From NCBI GenBank assembly GCA_963724985.1, contig CAVRWV010000006.1, forward strand, positions 113,438 to 177,437: a stretch of DNA of 64,000 nucleotides, read 5' to 3'. The translations under genes were made by a program, and so were the position numbers. This DNA comes from JAJPJE01 sp963724985 (GTDB lineage Bacteria; Acidobacteriota; Terriglobia; Terriglobales; Acidobacteriaceae). Positions 17,714 to 26,763 of this stretch are shown here, in pieces (the first letter of the stretch is position 1; every line of letters starts with the position of its first letter). Below the pieces are notes generated by a model. It made no database searches. It saw nothing but the letters and a program-made list of their open reading frames with translations, and was not told the origin of the DNA.

Positions 17714-18826
17714 ATGGCAGCAACACTCAGCGAACTGCTGAAGCGAATGGTCGAATTGGGCGGCAGCGATCTACACATCACCACCAATTCGCCGCCACAG
17801 GTTCGCATTCATGGTCACCTGCAACCGCTCGATTTGCCACAGCTCACCGCTGCCGATACCAAAGCACTGGCTTACAGCGTAATGACCGATGCGCAGAAGC
17901 ATCGCTTTGAAGAAGATCTGGAGCTCGATTTCTCATTCGGATTGAAGGGATTGGCGCGCTTTCGTGCGAATTGCTTCAACCAGCGCGGAGCCTGCGGCGC
18001 GGTCTTCCGCGTCATTCCTTATGAGATCAAGTCATTCCAACAACTGGCCCTTCCGCCGATCGTCTCCAAGCTGTGCGAAAAACCACGCGGCCTGATTCTG
18101 GTTACCGGTCCGACTGGCTCGGGTAAATCGACAACGCTGGCGGCCATGCTGGACAAAATCAACAGCGAACGCCACGAGCACATCCTGACGATCGAAGATC
18201 CGATCGAGTTCGTGCATCAGCACAAGGCGTGTCTGGTGAATCAACGCGAAGTACACGCCGATACTAAGAGTTTTACGGCGGCACTGCGAGCGGCTCTCCG
18301 CGAAGATCCGGATGTCGTGCTGATCGGCGAAATGCGCGACTTGGAGACAATCGAGTCGGCGCTGCGAATTGCCGAGACCGGCCACTTAACGTTTGGAACT
18401 CTGCACACGAATTCGGCGGCATCGACAATCAACCGTGTCATCGACGTTTTTCCGGCTCACCAGCAGCCGCAAATTCGAGCGCAGCTCTCGATGGTGCTGG
18501 AAGGCATTCTTTGCCAGGCCCTTCTGTCGAAAGTGGGAGGCCAAGGCCGCGCGATGGCGATGGAAATCCTGATCCCCAATCCTGCGGTCCGCAACCTGAT
18601 TCGCGAAGACAAAATTCACCAGATTTATTCAGCGATGCAGTCGGGCCAGGACAAGTTCGGCATGCAGACCTTCAACCAGTCGCTTGCGACTTTGTATTTC
18701 CAGAAACAGATCACATTGGAAACAGCGATGCAACGTTCATCGTTGCCTGACGAATTGCAGGAAATGATTAACCGTGGGGCGGGCCTGAACAAAGGGAATG
18801 GCGTTGCGGCCACGGCGAAGCGGTAA
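17714..18826 (+). CDS. pilT: Type IV pilus retraction ATPase PilT
   Basis: A 370-residue retraction motor. Key features are the N-terminal GGSDLHITTNSPPQVRIHG, Walker A TGPTGSGKSTTLAAM, Asp box TIEDPIEFVHQHKACLVNQR, Walker B PDVVLIGEMRDLETIESAL, His box FGTLHTNSAASTINRVID, and the PilT-specific C-terminal AVRNLIRE segment (usually AIRNLIRE) that is needed for retraction in studied homologues. It is 84 nt downstream of pilB and 29 nt upstream of pilC, so it is clearly part of the same operon. Confidence 0.96.
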   Translation: MAATLSELLKRMVELGGSDLHITTNSPPQVRIHGHLQPLDLPQLTAADTKALAYSVMTDAQKHRFEEDLELDFSFGLKGLARFRANCFNQRGACGAVFRVIPYEIKSFQQLALPPIVSKLCEKPRGLILVTGPTGSGKSTTLAAMLDKINSERHEHILTIEDPIEFVHQHKACLVNQREVHADTKSFTAALRAALREDPDVVLIGEMRDLETIESALRIAETGHLTFGTLHTNSAASTINRVIDVFPAHQQPQIRAQLSMVLEGILCQALLSKVGGQGRAMAMEILIPNPAVRNLIREDKIHQIYSAMQSGQDKFGMQTFNQSLATLYFQKQITLETAMQRSSLPDELQEMINRGAGLNKGNGVAATAKR

Positions 18827-18855
18827 CTGATTCAGAAAACTGACGAGGTAGCGAT

Positions 18856-20065
18856 ATGCCTGTTTTTACATTCACGGGAAAGAACGCGGCCGGAGCGAAA
18901 ATCAACGGCGAGCGTGTCGCAGAAAACAAGCAGGTATTGAAAGCCGCGCTTGCGCGCGAACGAATTTCCACGGTAACCATCAAGGAAAAAGGGAAGGAGT
19001 TCGCGTTTCCGACATTGGGGTCTTCCAAGGTCCCGGTGAAAGATGTCGCGATCTTTTTCCGCCAGTTTTCGGTGATGATCGATGCCGGTTTGCCACTGGT
19101 GCAGTGCCTGGAGATTCTTGCAGCGAACCAGGAAAATGCTGCGTTCCAGAAGACGCTCACTGGAGTTCGAACCACGGTAGAAGGTGGCGCGACACTCTCC
19201 TCTGCGATGAAGCAATATCCGAAAGTGTTCGATGATCTGACTGTGAACATGATCGATGCTGGCGAAACCGGCGGTATTCTCGACTCTGATCCTGCAGCGT
19301 CTCGCTGCATATGTCGAGAAGGCAGTGAAGTTGAAGTCGGCAGTGAAGTCGGCATTGATCTATCCGGTGGCGGTTATCAGCATCGCGGTGATAGTCGTCG
19401 GCTGCCTGCTGAAATTCGTGGTGCCGATTTTCTCCAACTTGTTTGTCAGCTTGGATGTTGCCTTACCTTTGCCGACACGCGTCGTCATGGGGCTAAGTGC
19501 TTTCGTCGGGCATTTTTGGTGGGTGGTGTTTGTGGGTGGAATAGCCGGTGTCTTTCTCGTCAGGCAACTCAAGAAGGATCCACGGGGACGCGTGCTATGG
19601 GACGCCATGTTATTGAAGCTTCCGGTGTTCGGTATGGTGCTTCGCAAGATCGCAGTGGCGCGTTTCAGTCGCACGCTCGGCACGCTGCTCACCTCTGGCG
19701 TCTCTATTCTGGAGGCGCTAACAATTACGGCAAAGACGTCAGGCAATGCGGTTCTTGAACAAGCTTTAATGAAGGTTCGCAAGGCGATCGAAGAAGGTCG
19801 CACCATCGTCGATCCGCTAAAAGAAAGCGGAGTGTTTCCGAACATGGTCTGCCAGATGATCGGCGTTGGTGAAGCGACGGGCGCGATGGATGCCATGCTC
19901 CAGAAGATCGCCGACTTCTACGAAGACGAGGTGGATGCTGCGACTCGCGACATGTTAGCAATGCTCGAGCCCTTGCTGATCGCTTTTCTTGGCGTCGCTG
20001 TCGGCGGCATTGTCATTTCGCTCTATATGCCGTTGTTTGCCATGATCGCCAAACTGTCTGGCTAG
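18856..20065 (+). CDS. pilC: Type IV pilus inner-membrane platform protein PilC, frame interrupted
   Basis: GspF-family polytopic platform protein on which PilB and PilT act. The first part, from ATG 18856, includes PVKDVAIFFRQFSVMIDAGL and MIDAGETGGILD. The second part, in the +1 frame, reads LILQRLAAYVEKAVKLKSAV, SALIYPVAVISIAVI and the C-terminal half ARFSRTLGTLLTSGVSILEA to MLEPLLIAFLGVAVGGIVIS. The break is at about 19284: CTCGACTCTGATCCTG becomes GGILDLILQRLAAY if one C is removed. Repaired length is about 402 residues, normal for the family. Either a sequence error or a recent inactivating indel; intact flanking pil genes favour an error. Confidence 0.9.
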
Positions 20066-20090
20066 ATTTTCAGCATTGTGGGTCAAACCG

Positions 20091-21869
20091 ATGCAGGACT
20101 CTCAGGAACACACATCAGGTGCGGCGCTCGAGTCACAACAGAGCGCCGCAGCCGAAGAGGCATACGAGCAGAGTTGGCTGGTGTGGCTGGCCAAAGTCAG
20201 AATTCTCATCCTGACTTTTTTGCTCGGAATTGAGTTGGCGGTCACCAACCTGACCGCTTCGCCGATTAACCGGCGACAATTCGTGGTGGTAATCGGGTTC
20301 TGCTATGCCGTGTCAGCCGTGTTGGCTTACGTTGCGTCGCAATGGCGCAATAGCCTTACTCACACCTGGCTTCAGATACTCACCGATCTCGGCATGGCGA
20401 CGATGCTGGTGTATGCCACCGGCGCGTTCGACAGCCCTTTCTACTTTCTGTACCCACTCATCATCATCAACGCCAGCATTCTTCTGAGCCGCCGTTGGGC
20501 GATGATGATCGCGGTTCTGGCGTTCATCCTGCATGCAGGAATGCTTGAGTTGTCGTCGCTGGATTGGTTGTTCGGAAGCAATCCGCCGTCGCGAAGTACG
20601 CTGGTCTCACTGCAAGCCACGCTAGTTATCGAGTTCGTCGGCTACATGGCCATAGCCTACCTGGCATCGCGGCTGACCACGCGCTTGCGCCAGGTTGACG
20701 TCGAACTCAAAGATAAGAGCGGTGCGCTCGAAGACCTGCAAGCGCAGCACGAACACATTATTCAGTCCATCAGCAGCGGTCTGATCACGACGGATGTTGC
20801 GGGACATATCACACTTGTCAATCCGGCGGCAGAAGTTCTGCTGGAGAGATTTGCCAACGAAGTTTTGGGAAGACAAATAGCGTCCTTATTCCTGGACCGC
20901 GTTCCGTCGCCAACGAATAACAGCGCGCATTCCGAAGTGCGAGCGTCGTGCCCAAGGGGACGTCGTCGCCAGAAGACATTTCGCATAACGGCGACGGTCC
21001 TTACCGTTCCAGGGCGAGGCGCTGTCGGCTACGTCTACAACTTCGATGATCTGACCGAAATCCGCCGATTGGAACGTGAAGTTCGACTGAGTGATCGTCT
21101 GGCTGCAGTAGGAAGAATGGCCGCAGCCATTGCGCACGAGATTCGCAATCCTCTTTCTTCGATTGCAGGTTCGGTGCGGGTGCTTTCTGACGTGGCTGTT
21201 CTCAACGAAGAAGAGAAGATGCTCGTGAATATCGTCAACCGCGAGTCAGAGCGTTTGAACGACATCATCTCGAACTTCTTGTCATATACGCGCGAAAAGC
21301 AATATGAGTTTGTATACGTCAACTTGGTCCCGGTTCTCGACGAGACTTTGAAGCTGCTGGAGAACCGCTTGCCTTCGCTGGACCGTTCATCTGACAACGC
21401 GAATCATGCGCCGATTCAGATTGTTCGCAAGTTTGAGATTTCTGAAGCGTACACGATCGCCGATTCGGATCGCCTCAAGCAGGTTTTCTGGAATATTTCC
21501 GAGAATGCGGTTCGTGCCATGCCCGACGGTGGAACGCTGACAGTTACGGTCCGCGCAAACGACAGCCACTTCGTCGTCACTTTCAACGATACCGGCAAGG
21601 GAATGCCAAAGAATCAGATCGAGAAGATCTTCGAGCCGTTCCAGTCGGAATTCGACGGCGGCACAGGGCTAGGTCTGGCGATTGTCTACCAGATCGTTCA
21701 GGCGCACGACGCCAAGATTTCAGTTCGCTCCGGACCTGGTGAAGGAGCCGATTTCATACTGCAGTTCAAACGGGCAGCAGACGAAAGCTCAGAATCCGAC
21801 AAGCAAGACGGATCGGATTTGCTCGTGGCGGCAGCAGCCGCCGGTTCTGGGAAGGTTATTCATGGGTAA
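20091..21869 (+). CDS. pilS: PilS-like membrane sensor histidine kinase
   Basis: A 592-residue kinase from ATG 20091 (a TTG at 20076 would add five residues). Residues about 40-190 hold six hydrophobic segments, as in PilS. A PAS domain follows (HIIQSISSGLITTDVAGHIT), then the dimerisation/phosphoacceptor helix AAAIAHEIRNPLSSIAGS with H349, the N box FWNISENAVRAMPDGG, the G1 box DTGKGMPKNQIEKIFEPF and the G2 box GGTGLGLAIVYQIV. The C-terminal tail is a Ser/Ala-rich stretch. Its last 8 nt overlap the start of pilR (ATGGGTAA), so the pair is translationally coupled. By homology it should control pilin transcription through PilR. Confidence 0.9.
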   Translation: MQDSQEHTSGAALESQQSAAAEEAYEQSWLVWLAKVRILILTFLLGIELAVTNLTASPINRRQFVVVIGFCYAVSAVLAYVASQWRNSLTHTWLQILTDLGMATMLVYATGAFDSPFYFLYPLIIINASILLSRRWAMMIAVLAFILHAGMLELSSLDWLFGSNPPSRSTLVSLQATLVIEFVGYMAIAYLASRLTTRLRQVDVELKDKSGALEDLQAQHEHIIQSISSGLITTDVAGHITLVNPAAEVLLERFANEVLGRQIASLFLDRVPSPTNNSAHSEVRASCPRGRRRQKTFRITATVLTVPGRGAVGYVYNFDDLTEIRRLEREVRLSDRLAAVGRMAAAIAHEIRNPLSSIAGSVRVLSDVAVLNEEEKMLVNIVNRESERLNDIISNFLSYTREKQYEFVYVNLVPVLDETLKLLENRLPSLDRSSDNANHAPIQIVRKFEISEAYTIADSDRLKQVFWNISENAVRAMPDGGTLTVTVRANDSHFVVTFNDTGKGMPKNQIEKIFEPFQSEFDGGTGLGLAIVYQIVQAHDAKISVRSGPGEGADFILQFKRAADESSESDKQDGSDLLVAAAAAGSGKVIHG

Positions 21870-23265
21870 CGTACTTATCTGCGACGACGAACGATCGATT
21901 TGCGAGATGTTGGAAATATCACTTCGCAAAGACGGTCATCGTGTCGAAACGGTGACCTCGGGCGAAGCTGCCAAGAAAAAGCTCGAGTCAGCTCTCTTTG
22001 GCGTGGTGATCACGGACATTCGGATGCCACAAACGAATGGCATCGAAGTTCTACGCTTCGCACACACGGTCTCGCCGGATTCTCTCGTCATTCTAATCAC
22101 CGCTGTGGATGATCTCGAACCTGCCGTACAAGCCGTGAAGGCTGGCGGGGCATGGGACTACATCCGCAAAGGACCTGGGCTGGTCGACGATGTGAAACTT
22201 TCGGTGCGCAAGGCGATGGAACAGCAGAATCTGCAACGGCAGAATATCGCTTTCCAACGTGACGCAGCTGGGCGCAACTCACTGGAGAACATCGTTGGAG
22301 TCAGCGGCGGCGTCGATCGTCTGAAACAGACGATTCGAAGCGTTGCGACTACTAGCAGCACAGTATTGATTTATGGTGAGAGCGGCACTGGAAAAGAGTT
22401 GGTCGCTCGCGCCGTGCATGCCTGTTCTCTTCGAGCCGCCGCTCCATTTGTTTCGATCAATTGTGGAGCTTTTCCTGAGACGCTGCTTGAGAGCGAACTA
22501 TTCGGCTATGTTAAAGGCGCATTCACCGGAGCGAACACGAACAAAGCTGGGCTGTTCGAGGTCGCGGATAGTGGAACACTGTTTCTCGACGAGATCGGCG
22601 AGATGACACTCCCGATGCAGGTGAAGCTTCTGCGCGTCTTGCAGGAGCGTTCTCTGCGGCCGGTTGGTGGAACCAGTGAAGTTGCGGTCGACGTGCGCGT
22701 GATTGCCGCGACGAACAAGCACCTGGACGATCTGGTTGCACAAAACCTGTTCCGTGAAGATCTCTACTACCGGCTGAGTGTAATTCCGGTCGAGGCTCCT
22801 CCGCTTCGCGAGCGGCGCGAAGACATACCTCTTCTGGCCAATCATTTCCTTAAGAAGTATGCGCCCGCGGCGGGCAAGAGCATTCTCAGAATCTCGCCTG
22901 AGTCGATTGAGGATTTGTGCGATTACAATTGGCCCGGAAATGTACGCCAGCTTGAGAACACGATCGAACGCGCAGTTGCGCTCGAGGCGACCGACGAACT
23001 GCACGTGGACGTTCCGGTTGAGCGTTCGAAGAGGCCGAATGCCGGTTCGTTTGAGCACGGCAACGGAAATGGCAATGGTCACGGAAACGGTGTGCCGTCG
23101 CTGACGAATGATGGACTCGATCTGGAAGCGTACATCGAGGGGCTGGAACGCGGATTGATCCAGTCGGCGCTGAAGCAGTCCAATGGAGTGCAGACGCGCG
23201 CAGCGGAATTGCTCCATGTTTCCTATCGCAGTTTCCGTCACTTACTGAAGAAATACGAGATCTGA
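21862..23265 (+). CDS. pilR: PilR-like NtrC-family response regulator
   Basis: A 467-residue sigma-54 activator. The receiver domain has the phosphoacceptor D52 in VVITDIRMPQTNGIEV. The AAA+ domain has Walker A YGESGTGKELVARAVH, the sigma-54 contact loop GAFTGANTNKAG and Walker B SGTLFLDEIGEM, then NWPGNVRQLENTIERAVAL. An unusual linker of alternating Gly/Asn/His (HGNGNGNGHGNG) leads to the Fis-type HTH (TRAAELLHVSYRSFRHLLKK). The start at 21862 overlaps the pilS stop. No clear -24/-12 promoter was found in the window for it to act on; no major pilin gene is present either. Confidence 0.92.
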   Translation: MGNVLICDDERSICEMLEISLRKDGHRVETVTSGEAAKKKLESALFGVVITDIRMPQTNGIEVLRFAHTVSPDSLVILITAVDDLEPAVQAVKAGGAWDYIRKGPGLVDDVKLSVRKAMEQQNLQRQNIAFQRDAAGRNSLENIVGVSGGVDRLKQTIRSVATTSSTVLIYGESGTGKELVARAVHACSLRAAAPFVSINCGAFPETLLESELFGYVKGAFTGANTNKAGLFEVADSGTLFLDEIGEMTLPMQVKLLRVLQERSLRPVGGTSEVAVDVRVIAATNKHLDDLVAQNLFREDLYYRLSVIPVEAPPLRERREDIPLLANHFLKKYAPAAGKSILRISPESIEDLCDYNWPGNVRQLENTIERAVALEATDELHVDVPVERSKRPNAGSFEHGNGNGNGHGNGVPSLTNDGLDLEAYIEGLERGLIQSALKQSNGVQTRAAELLHVSYRSFRHLLKKYEI

Positions 23266-23287
23266 TCCGATACTGGAGCGCGCAGAC

Positions 23288-24085
23288 GTGGCTCACGACC
23301 CAATCATTACGTTAACCACTGACTTCGGAGTGACCGATCCTTATGTCGGCACGATGAAGGGCGTTATTCTCAACATTAATCCAAGCGCTCGAATTGTCGA
23401 CATCAGTAACGCAGTTCAGTCTTACGACGTGCTCGATGGCGCAATCACGATTTCGCAGGCATATCCTTATTTCCCGAAGAACACATTACATGTGGTGATT
23501 GTCGATCCGGGAGTTGGTACTTCGCGCCGACCGATCATCGCCCGAACCGAACACGGCCTGTTTCTTGCGCCGGATAACGGCGTGCTTTCGCTGGTGTACG
23601 AAAAAGAAGAGCGCGTTAACGTTCGGCATATCACAGCCGAACATTACTTCTTGCAGCCGGTGAGCCAGACTTTCCACGGGCGCGACGTCTTCGCCGCGGT
23701 TGCCGGATACTTGAGCAAGGGAGTCGATTCTGCGAGCTTCGGCGAAGAGATCAAGGACTTCGTTCGTTTTGTTGCACCGAAACCAAAGGCAGCGAATGGC
23801 GTGATCAAGGGAAGCGTGATCAAGGTCGACAAGTTTGGCAACCTGATCACCAATTTCACTCCCAAAGATGTTCCGCAACTGTTTGGCGCGGACCCTGCGG
23901 CATTCAAGGTCAAGATCGGCAAAGCGGAAGTGACCAATATGCACAGCGCTTATGCGGAAGGAACTCCGGGCGAAGTGTTCGTCATCGTCGACAGTATGGG
24001 TTTTCTTGAGATTGCGATGAATCGTGGCGCGGCTAATCGAACGATCTCTGCCGAAAAAGGCAGCGAAGTGGTGATCAGCTTCTGA
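23288..24085 (+). CDS. SAM hydrolase (DUF62 / SAM hydroxide adenosyltransferase)
   Basis: A 265-residue enzyme of the DUF62 family, which converts S-adenosylmethionine plus water to adenosine and methionine and is related to fluorinase. Landmarks are ITLTTDFGVTDPYVGTMKGV, VVIVDPGVGTSRRPI, LAPDNGVLSLVYE, FHGRDVFAAVAGYLSKG and KVDKFGNLITNF. The GTG start at 23288 lies 22 nt after pilR, so it may be read through from the pil operon; a functional link to pili is not known. It ends just before an inverted-repeat region shared with the convergent small gene. Confidence 0.93.
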   Translation: MAHDPIITLTTDFGVTDPYVGTMKGVILNINPSARIVDISNAVQSYDVLDGAITISQAYPYFPKNTLHVVIVDPGVGTSRRPIIARTEHGLFLAPDNGVLSLVYEKEERVNVRHITAEHYFLQPVSQTFHGRDVFAAVAGYLSKGVDSASFGEEIKDFVRFVAPKPKAANGVIKGSVIKVDKFGNLITNFTPKDVPQLFGADPAAFKVKIGKAEVTNMHSAYAEGTPGEVFVIVDSMGFLEIAMNRGAANRTISAEKGSEVVISF

Positions 24086-24089
24086 GGCC

Positions 24090-24171
24090 GTTTCACGTTT
24101 CGAGTTTCACGTTTCGCGCAAAAATCCAAAAAATGCAGAGATGGATTCGCTCCGCTGAAACGCGAAACGGC
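24090..24171. terminator. Inverted-repeat region between convergent genes
   Basis: GCCGTTTCACGTTTCG and AGTTTCACGTTTCGCG form a direct repeat near 24090-24118. Near 24160-24171 CGCGAAACGGC is complementary to both, allowing alternative hairpins. No long T-tract on either strand, so its terminator role is tentative. Confidence 0.45.
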
Positions 24172-24173
24172 TG

Positions 24174-24407
24174 TTAAACATTCTTCGGCTTGGGACGCGC
24201 GTAACGTTCCATCTGTCCAGTCCACTTCAGGAAGCGCAGTAGCTCTTTTTTCTCTCGCCACATGAATCCCCAGAACTCCAGGAATCCGACCTGGTTCATC
24301 TTCACTCCGCAGTATGTCTCGATTCGCCAGCGGAGATACGGACTGCGCCAGGGCGCGATGCGATGACCTTTGGTTGCGTTCCATAGGAAGCGGAGTGTGT
24401 AGCGCAT
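24174..24407 (-). CDS. Conserved hypothetical small basic protein
   Basis: A 77-residue protein starting MRYTLRFLWNATKGHRIAPW and containing SPYLRWRIETYCGVKMN and FLEFWGFMWREKKELLRFLK. The unusually high Trp/Tyr/Arg content with evenly spaced aromatic residues looks selected. A single cysteine is present. I do not know its function; a membrane-surface or protein-interaction role would be a guess. The 129-nt spacer between it and the TPR gene, which is divergently transcribed, contains a CAGTC-type short-period repeat. Confidence 0.65.
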   Translation of the reverse strand: MRYTLRFLWNATKGHRIAPWRSPYLRWRIETYCGVKMNQVGFLEFWGFMWREKKELLRFLKWTGQMERYARPKPKNV

Positions 24408-24412
24408 GTGGT

Positions 24413-24513
24413 CTTTCAGTCTATCAGTCGCTCAGTCTGTCAGTCGCGCAGTCTGTCCGTCAGTCCCTTCGAGGGATCGCGATTTTTAAGCTGATGAACT
24501 GAGAGACTGAAAG
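24413..24513. repeat. CAGTC-type short-period repeat with terminal inverted arms
   Basis: About 60 nt made of variants of CAGTC(T/G)(A/G/C)T (24416-24470). The outer arms CTTTCAGTCT (24413-24422) and AGACTGAAAG (24504-24513) are perfect inverted repeats. It lies between two divergent small genes. Confidence 0.65.
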
Positions 24514-24536
24514 ACTAGTTTGCTAGAATCGGCGCA

Positions 24537-24890
24537 ATGAGTGTCGAAGGCAACGACCGCCAGCTCGCCGAAGGTCACTACTACAACGCGCTCGATCTGT
24601 TTGCTGACGGCAAACAGGACGAGGCAGTCGCCGAGTACCGCAAGTCCATCGAAGCCGATCCAACATTTACCGAGGCGATGCACGGTCTGGCGCGCGCATA
24701 TCAGGACCTCGAACGGTACGACGAGGCGATCGAAGTTGCTAAGCGCATCACGCAACTCGATGCGGACGACATTCTCGCGCATACCAGCCTTTCGATTCTC
24801 TACCAGAAAAAGGGCATGGTTCCCGAAGCCGAGGCTGAGGCGAATACGGCGCGCGTGCTCGACTGGAAGCGGCAGCTCAGAAAAAAGTGA
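24537..24890 (+). CDS. TPR repeat protein
   Basis: A 117-residue protein with about three tetratricopeptide repeats. The clearest are EGHYYNALDLFADGKQDEAV, AMHGLARAYQDLERYDEAIE and AHTSLSILYQKKGMVPEAEA, which show the expected small/large residue pattern. No signal peptide, so it is probably a cytoplasmic protein-interaction scaffold. There is no strong ribosome binding site ahead of the ATG. It is convergent with the aminotransferase; a long inverted repeat separates the two stops. Confidence 0.85.
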   Translation: MSVEGNDRQLAEGHYYNALDLFADGKQDEAVAEYRKSIEADPTFTEAMHGLARAYQDLERYDEAIEVAKRITQLDADDILAHTSLSILYQKKGMVPEAEAEANTARVLDWKRQLRKK

Positions 24891-24892
24891 TC

Positions 24893-24954
24893 AGCACTCA
24901 GTAGTCAGCATTCAGCCCTTAAGCTCAGGGACTGAATGCTGAATGCTGAGTGCT
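24893..24954. terminator. Long inverted repeat, probable bidirectional terminator
   Basis: Two 23-nt arms (24893-24915 and 24932-24954) pair over 9 and 10 bp with a 4-nt internal mismatch, loop of 16 nt. It fills the space between the convergent TPR and aminotransferase genes. A related CAGCATTCAG sequence occurs near 49551. Confidence 0.65.
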
Positions 24955-24955
24955 G

Positions 24956-26174
24956 CTACCGATAGTGCTCGGTCAGGAATTCGGCGATGCCTGTGTAGGC
25001 TTTGGTTAAAGTCGCTTCGTCGGGCAAGAAGACGATGCGGACGTGCTTGGTGCCGGGCTTCTGGCCGAAGCCGCTACCGTGTACGAGCAGCGTGTGCTTC
25101 TCGGTCAGCACTTTTTTCACGAAGCTGAGATCGTCTTCGGGGATGTCGAGCTTCGGGTAGGCGTAGAACGCGCCTTCGGGCGCAACACAGCTCACGCGCG
25201 GCGTGCGGTTGCACCAGTCGATGGTGAGCTGGCCAGCGGCGGCGCAGCTTTTCATTCACCTCTTTCAGGTGATCCTGAGAGCCTTCGAGCGCGGGTTTGA
25301 TGGCCCACTGCATCGGCTGGCTGGCACAGAGACGTGCGCGAAGAAGCTTGTAGATTCCTTCTAGATACGGCTTGATGCAAGCGGGATCGCCGCTGGCGAT
25401 GGCCCATCCGATTCGCCATCCTGGCGCGAGATAGGATTTCGATAGTCCACCAAAAGTGATGATGGGAACGTCGCTGGCGAGCGATGCCATGGGGATGTGC
25501 GGGCGCGATCCGAAGGTGAGCTTGTCGTAAATCTCGTCGGCAAAGATGACGAGACGGTTGCGGCGCGCGAGCTCGATGATCTGGAGCAGAGTCTCGCGAG
25601 AGTAAAGAGCACCCGTCGGATTATTCGGATTGATGACGACGATACCGCGAGTGCGCGGAGTGATCTTTGCGGCCAATTCTTCGACGTTGGGCTGCCAGCC
25701 ATTTTCTTCGTCGAGATCGTAGGGCGCGAGGGGCGCTTCGAGCTTGGCGAGCACGGCGGAGTAAAGCGGATATTCCGGGCTGGGCGTGAGCACCGTTTCG
25801 TTCGGATTCAACAGCGCAGCGAGGCACACGTCGACGCACTCGCTGACACCGCTGGTCACGAACGCTCCCTGAACATTGCGAATCCCTTTGCGCTCGGCTT
25901 CACCCAGGATTGCCTGAACCGCTTCGTCGACACCGAGCGAGGGTGCGTATCCGTTTTTGCCATCGCGCATGGCCTTGGCTACAGCTTCGACCAGGTGGGG
26001 CGGAGTCTGAAAGTCGAATTTCAGCGGATCGCCAATATTGAGCGACAGGATTTTGGCGCCAGTTTTTGCGACTTCGTCGGCTAGAACGGCGAGGTCGCGG
26101 ATGGCGTAGCGCACGCGGTCGAGGCGGGCAGCAGCGGGGATGGTGGCCAGTGTTGCTTCGCTATAAAGGGACAT
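24956..26174 (-). CDS. PLP-dependent aminotransferase (class I, AlaA-like), frame interrupted
   Basis: Fold-type I aminotransferase close to alanine/aspartate transaminases. Motifs are LSLNIGDPLKFDFQTPPHLV, TSGVSECVDVCLAALLNP, VINPNNPTGALYSRE, FADEIYDKLTF and the PLP lysine in TFGGLSKSYLAPGWRIGW. The frame breaks in a CGGCGGCG run at 25236-25244. The first frame reads NEKLRRRWPAHH and loses homology; the +1 frame resumes GQLTIDWCNRTPRVSCVAPE, AFYAYPKLDIPEDD and VRIVFLPDEATLTKAY to the stop at 24956. Removing one base restores about 405 residues, the expected length. Substrate (alanine, pyruvate or aspartate) cannot be decided from sequence. Confidence 0.9.
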
Positions 26175-26640
26175 GTTGGTTGTTCAAAGGCGATCACAGT
26201 TTACGTACGGACACCGCCGGTTGCTAGTGTCGCGAATCACACGCGCTTGCTTCCAAAACCATCGCAGCTCGCGCGACGGCTTACATTGGGGTCCCCCCCG
26301 GGGGGTAACCCTTCGGCAAGTCATTTATCTTCTACAGCTTAGAATTCCCGTTTTTGCAAAATCCTCAAAGCAAAAGGCGAAAAATGCAAAATCCTCAAAA
26401 CAAAGAAGTTGTCAGTTGCCAGAAAAGCGAAGCGCAACGCGAACTTCTATTTCCAGAATAGCAATATCGAGGGGACCTACTAGACACTTTGGCGTGATTT
26501 ATTTCTGGTTGCGAATGAGGGAGTTGCGGGGATTTTGAGAGGTCAGGGCTATTTGACAGGTTTTGTGGAGAGGGTAGGGATACCTCGCTGCGCTCGGCAT
26601 GACAGATCCTCGCGGCGCTCGGATATGAGGCGCAACAAGT

Positions 26641-26676
26641 CCCACCCTAGCCAAAAGGAAGGCTAGGATGGGGTGG
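26641..26676. repeat. Palindromic repeat (CCCACCCTAGCC ... GGCTAGGATGGGG)
   Basis: Arms 26641-26652 and 26661-26672 are complementary apart from one mismatch, around an A-rich 8-nt loop. Followed by GCGGGCGAGGGC, which also accompanies the related palindrome at 35863. Confidence 0.7.
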
Positions 26677-26720
26677 TATTCCGACTACGCGGGCGAGGGC
26701 GCCCGCGCCACGTGATCAAC

Positions 26721-26759
26721 TGCCCCACTCAAGCCAACAGAAGGCTTGAATGGGCCACC
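26721..26759. repeat. Palindromic dispersed repeat, copy 1
   Basis: TGCCCCACTCAAGCC, an 8-nt loop, GGCTTGAATGGGCCACC. A closely matching element lies at 35863-35901. Flanking words (GGGCGAGG, GCGCCACRTGA, AACTGCCCC) are also shared, so it is a dispersed family and not a simple terminator. Confidence 0.75.
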
Positions 26760-26763
26760 CGGA

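Larger units (their letters stand above)
26175..26763. other. 589-bp intergenic region made of repeat fragments
   Basis: No convincing gene; a 121-codon frame (26173-26538) has no recognisable domain. It contains a C7G6 self-complementary run (26293-26305), a 30-nt direct repeat TGCAAAATCCTCAAA (26355 and 26385), a CTCGCTGCGCTCGGCATGACAG element (26583-26604) and two palindromic repeats (26641-26676, 26721-26759). Confidence 0.7.

Noticed and set aside
26173..26538. Possible 121-residue protein downstream of the aminotransferase start region
   Set aside because: Overlaps repeat fragments and the C7G6 run, and has no domain or plausible start signal.
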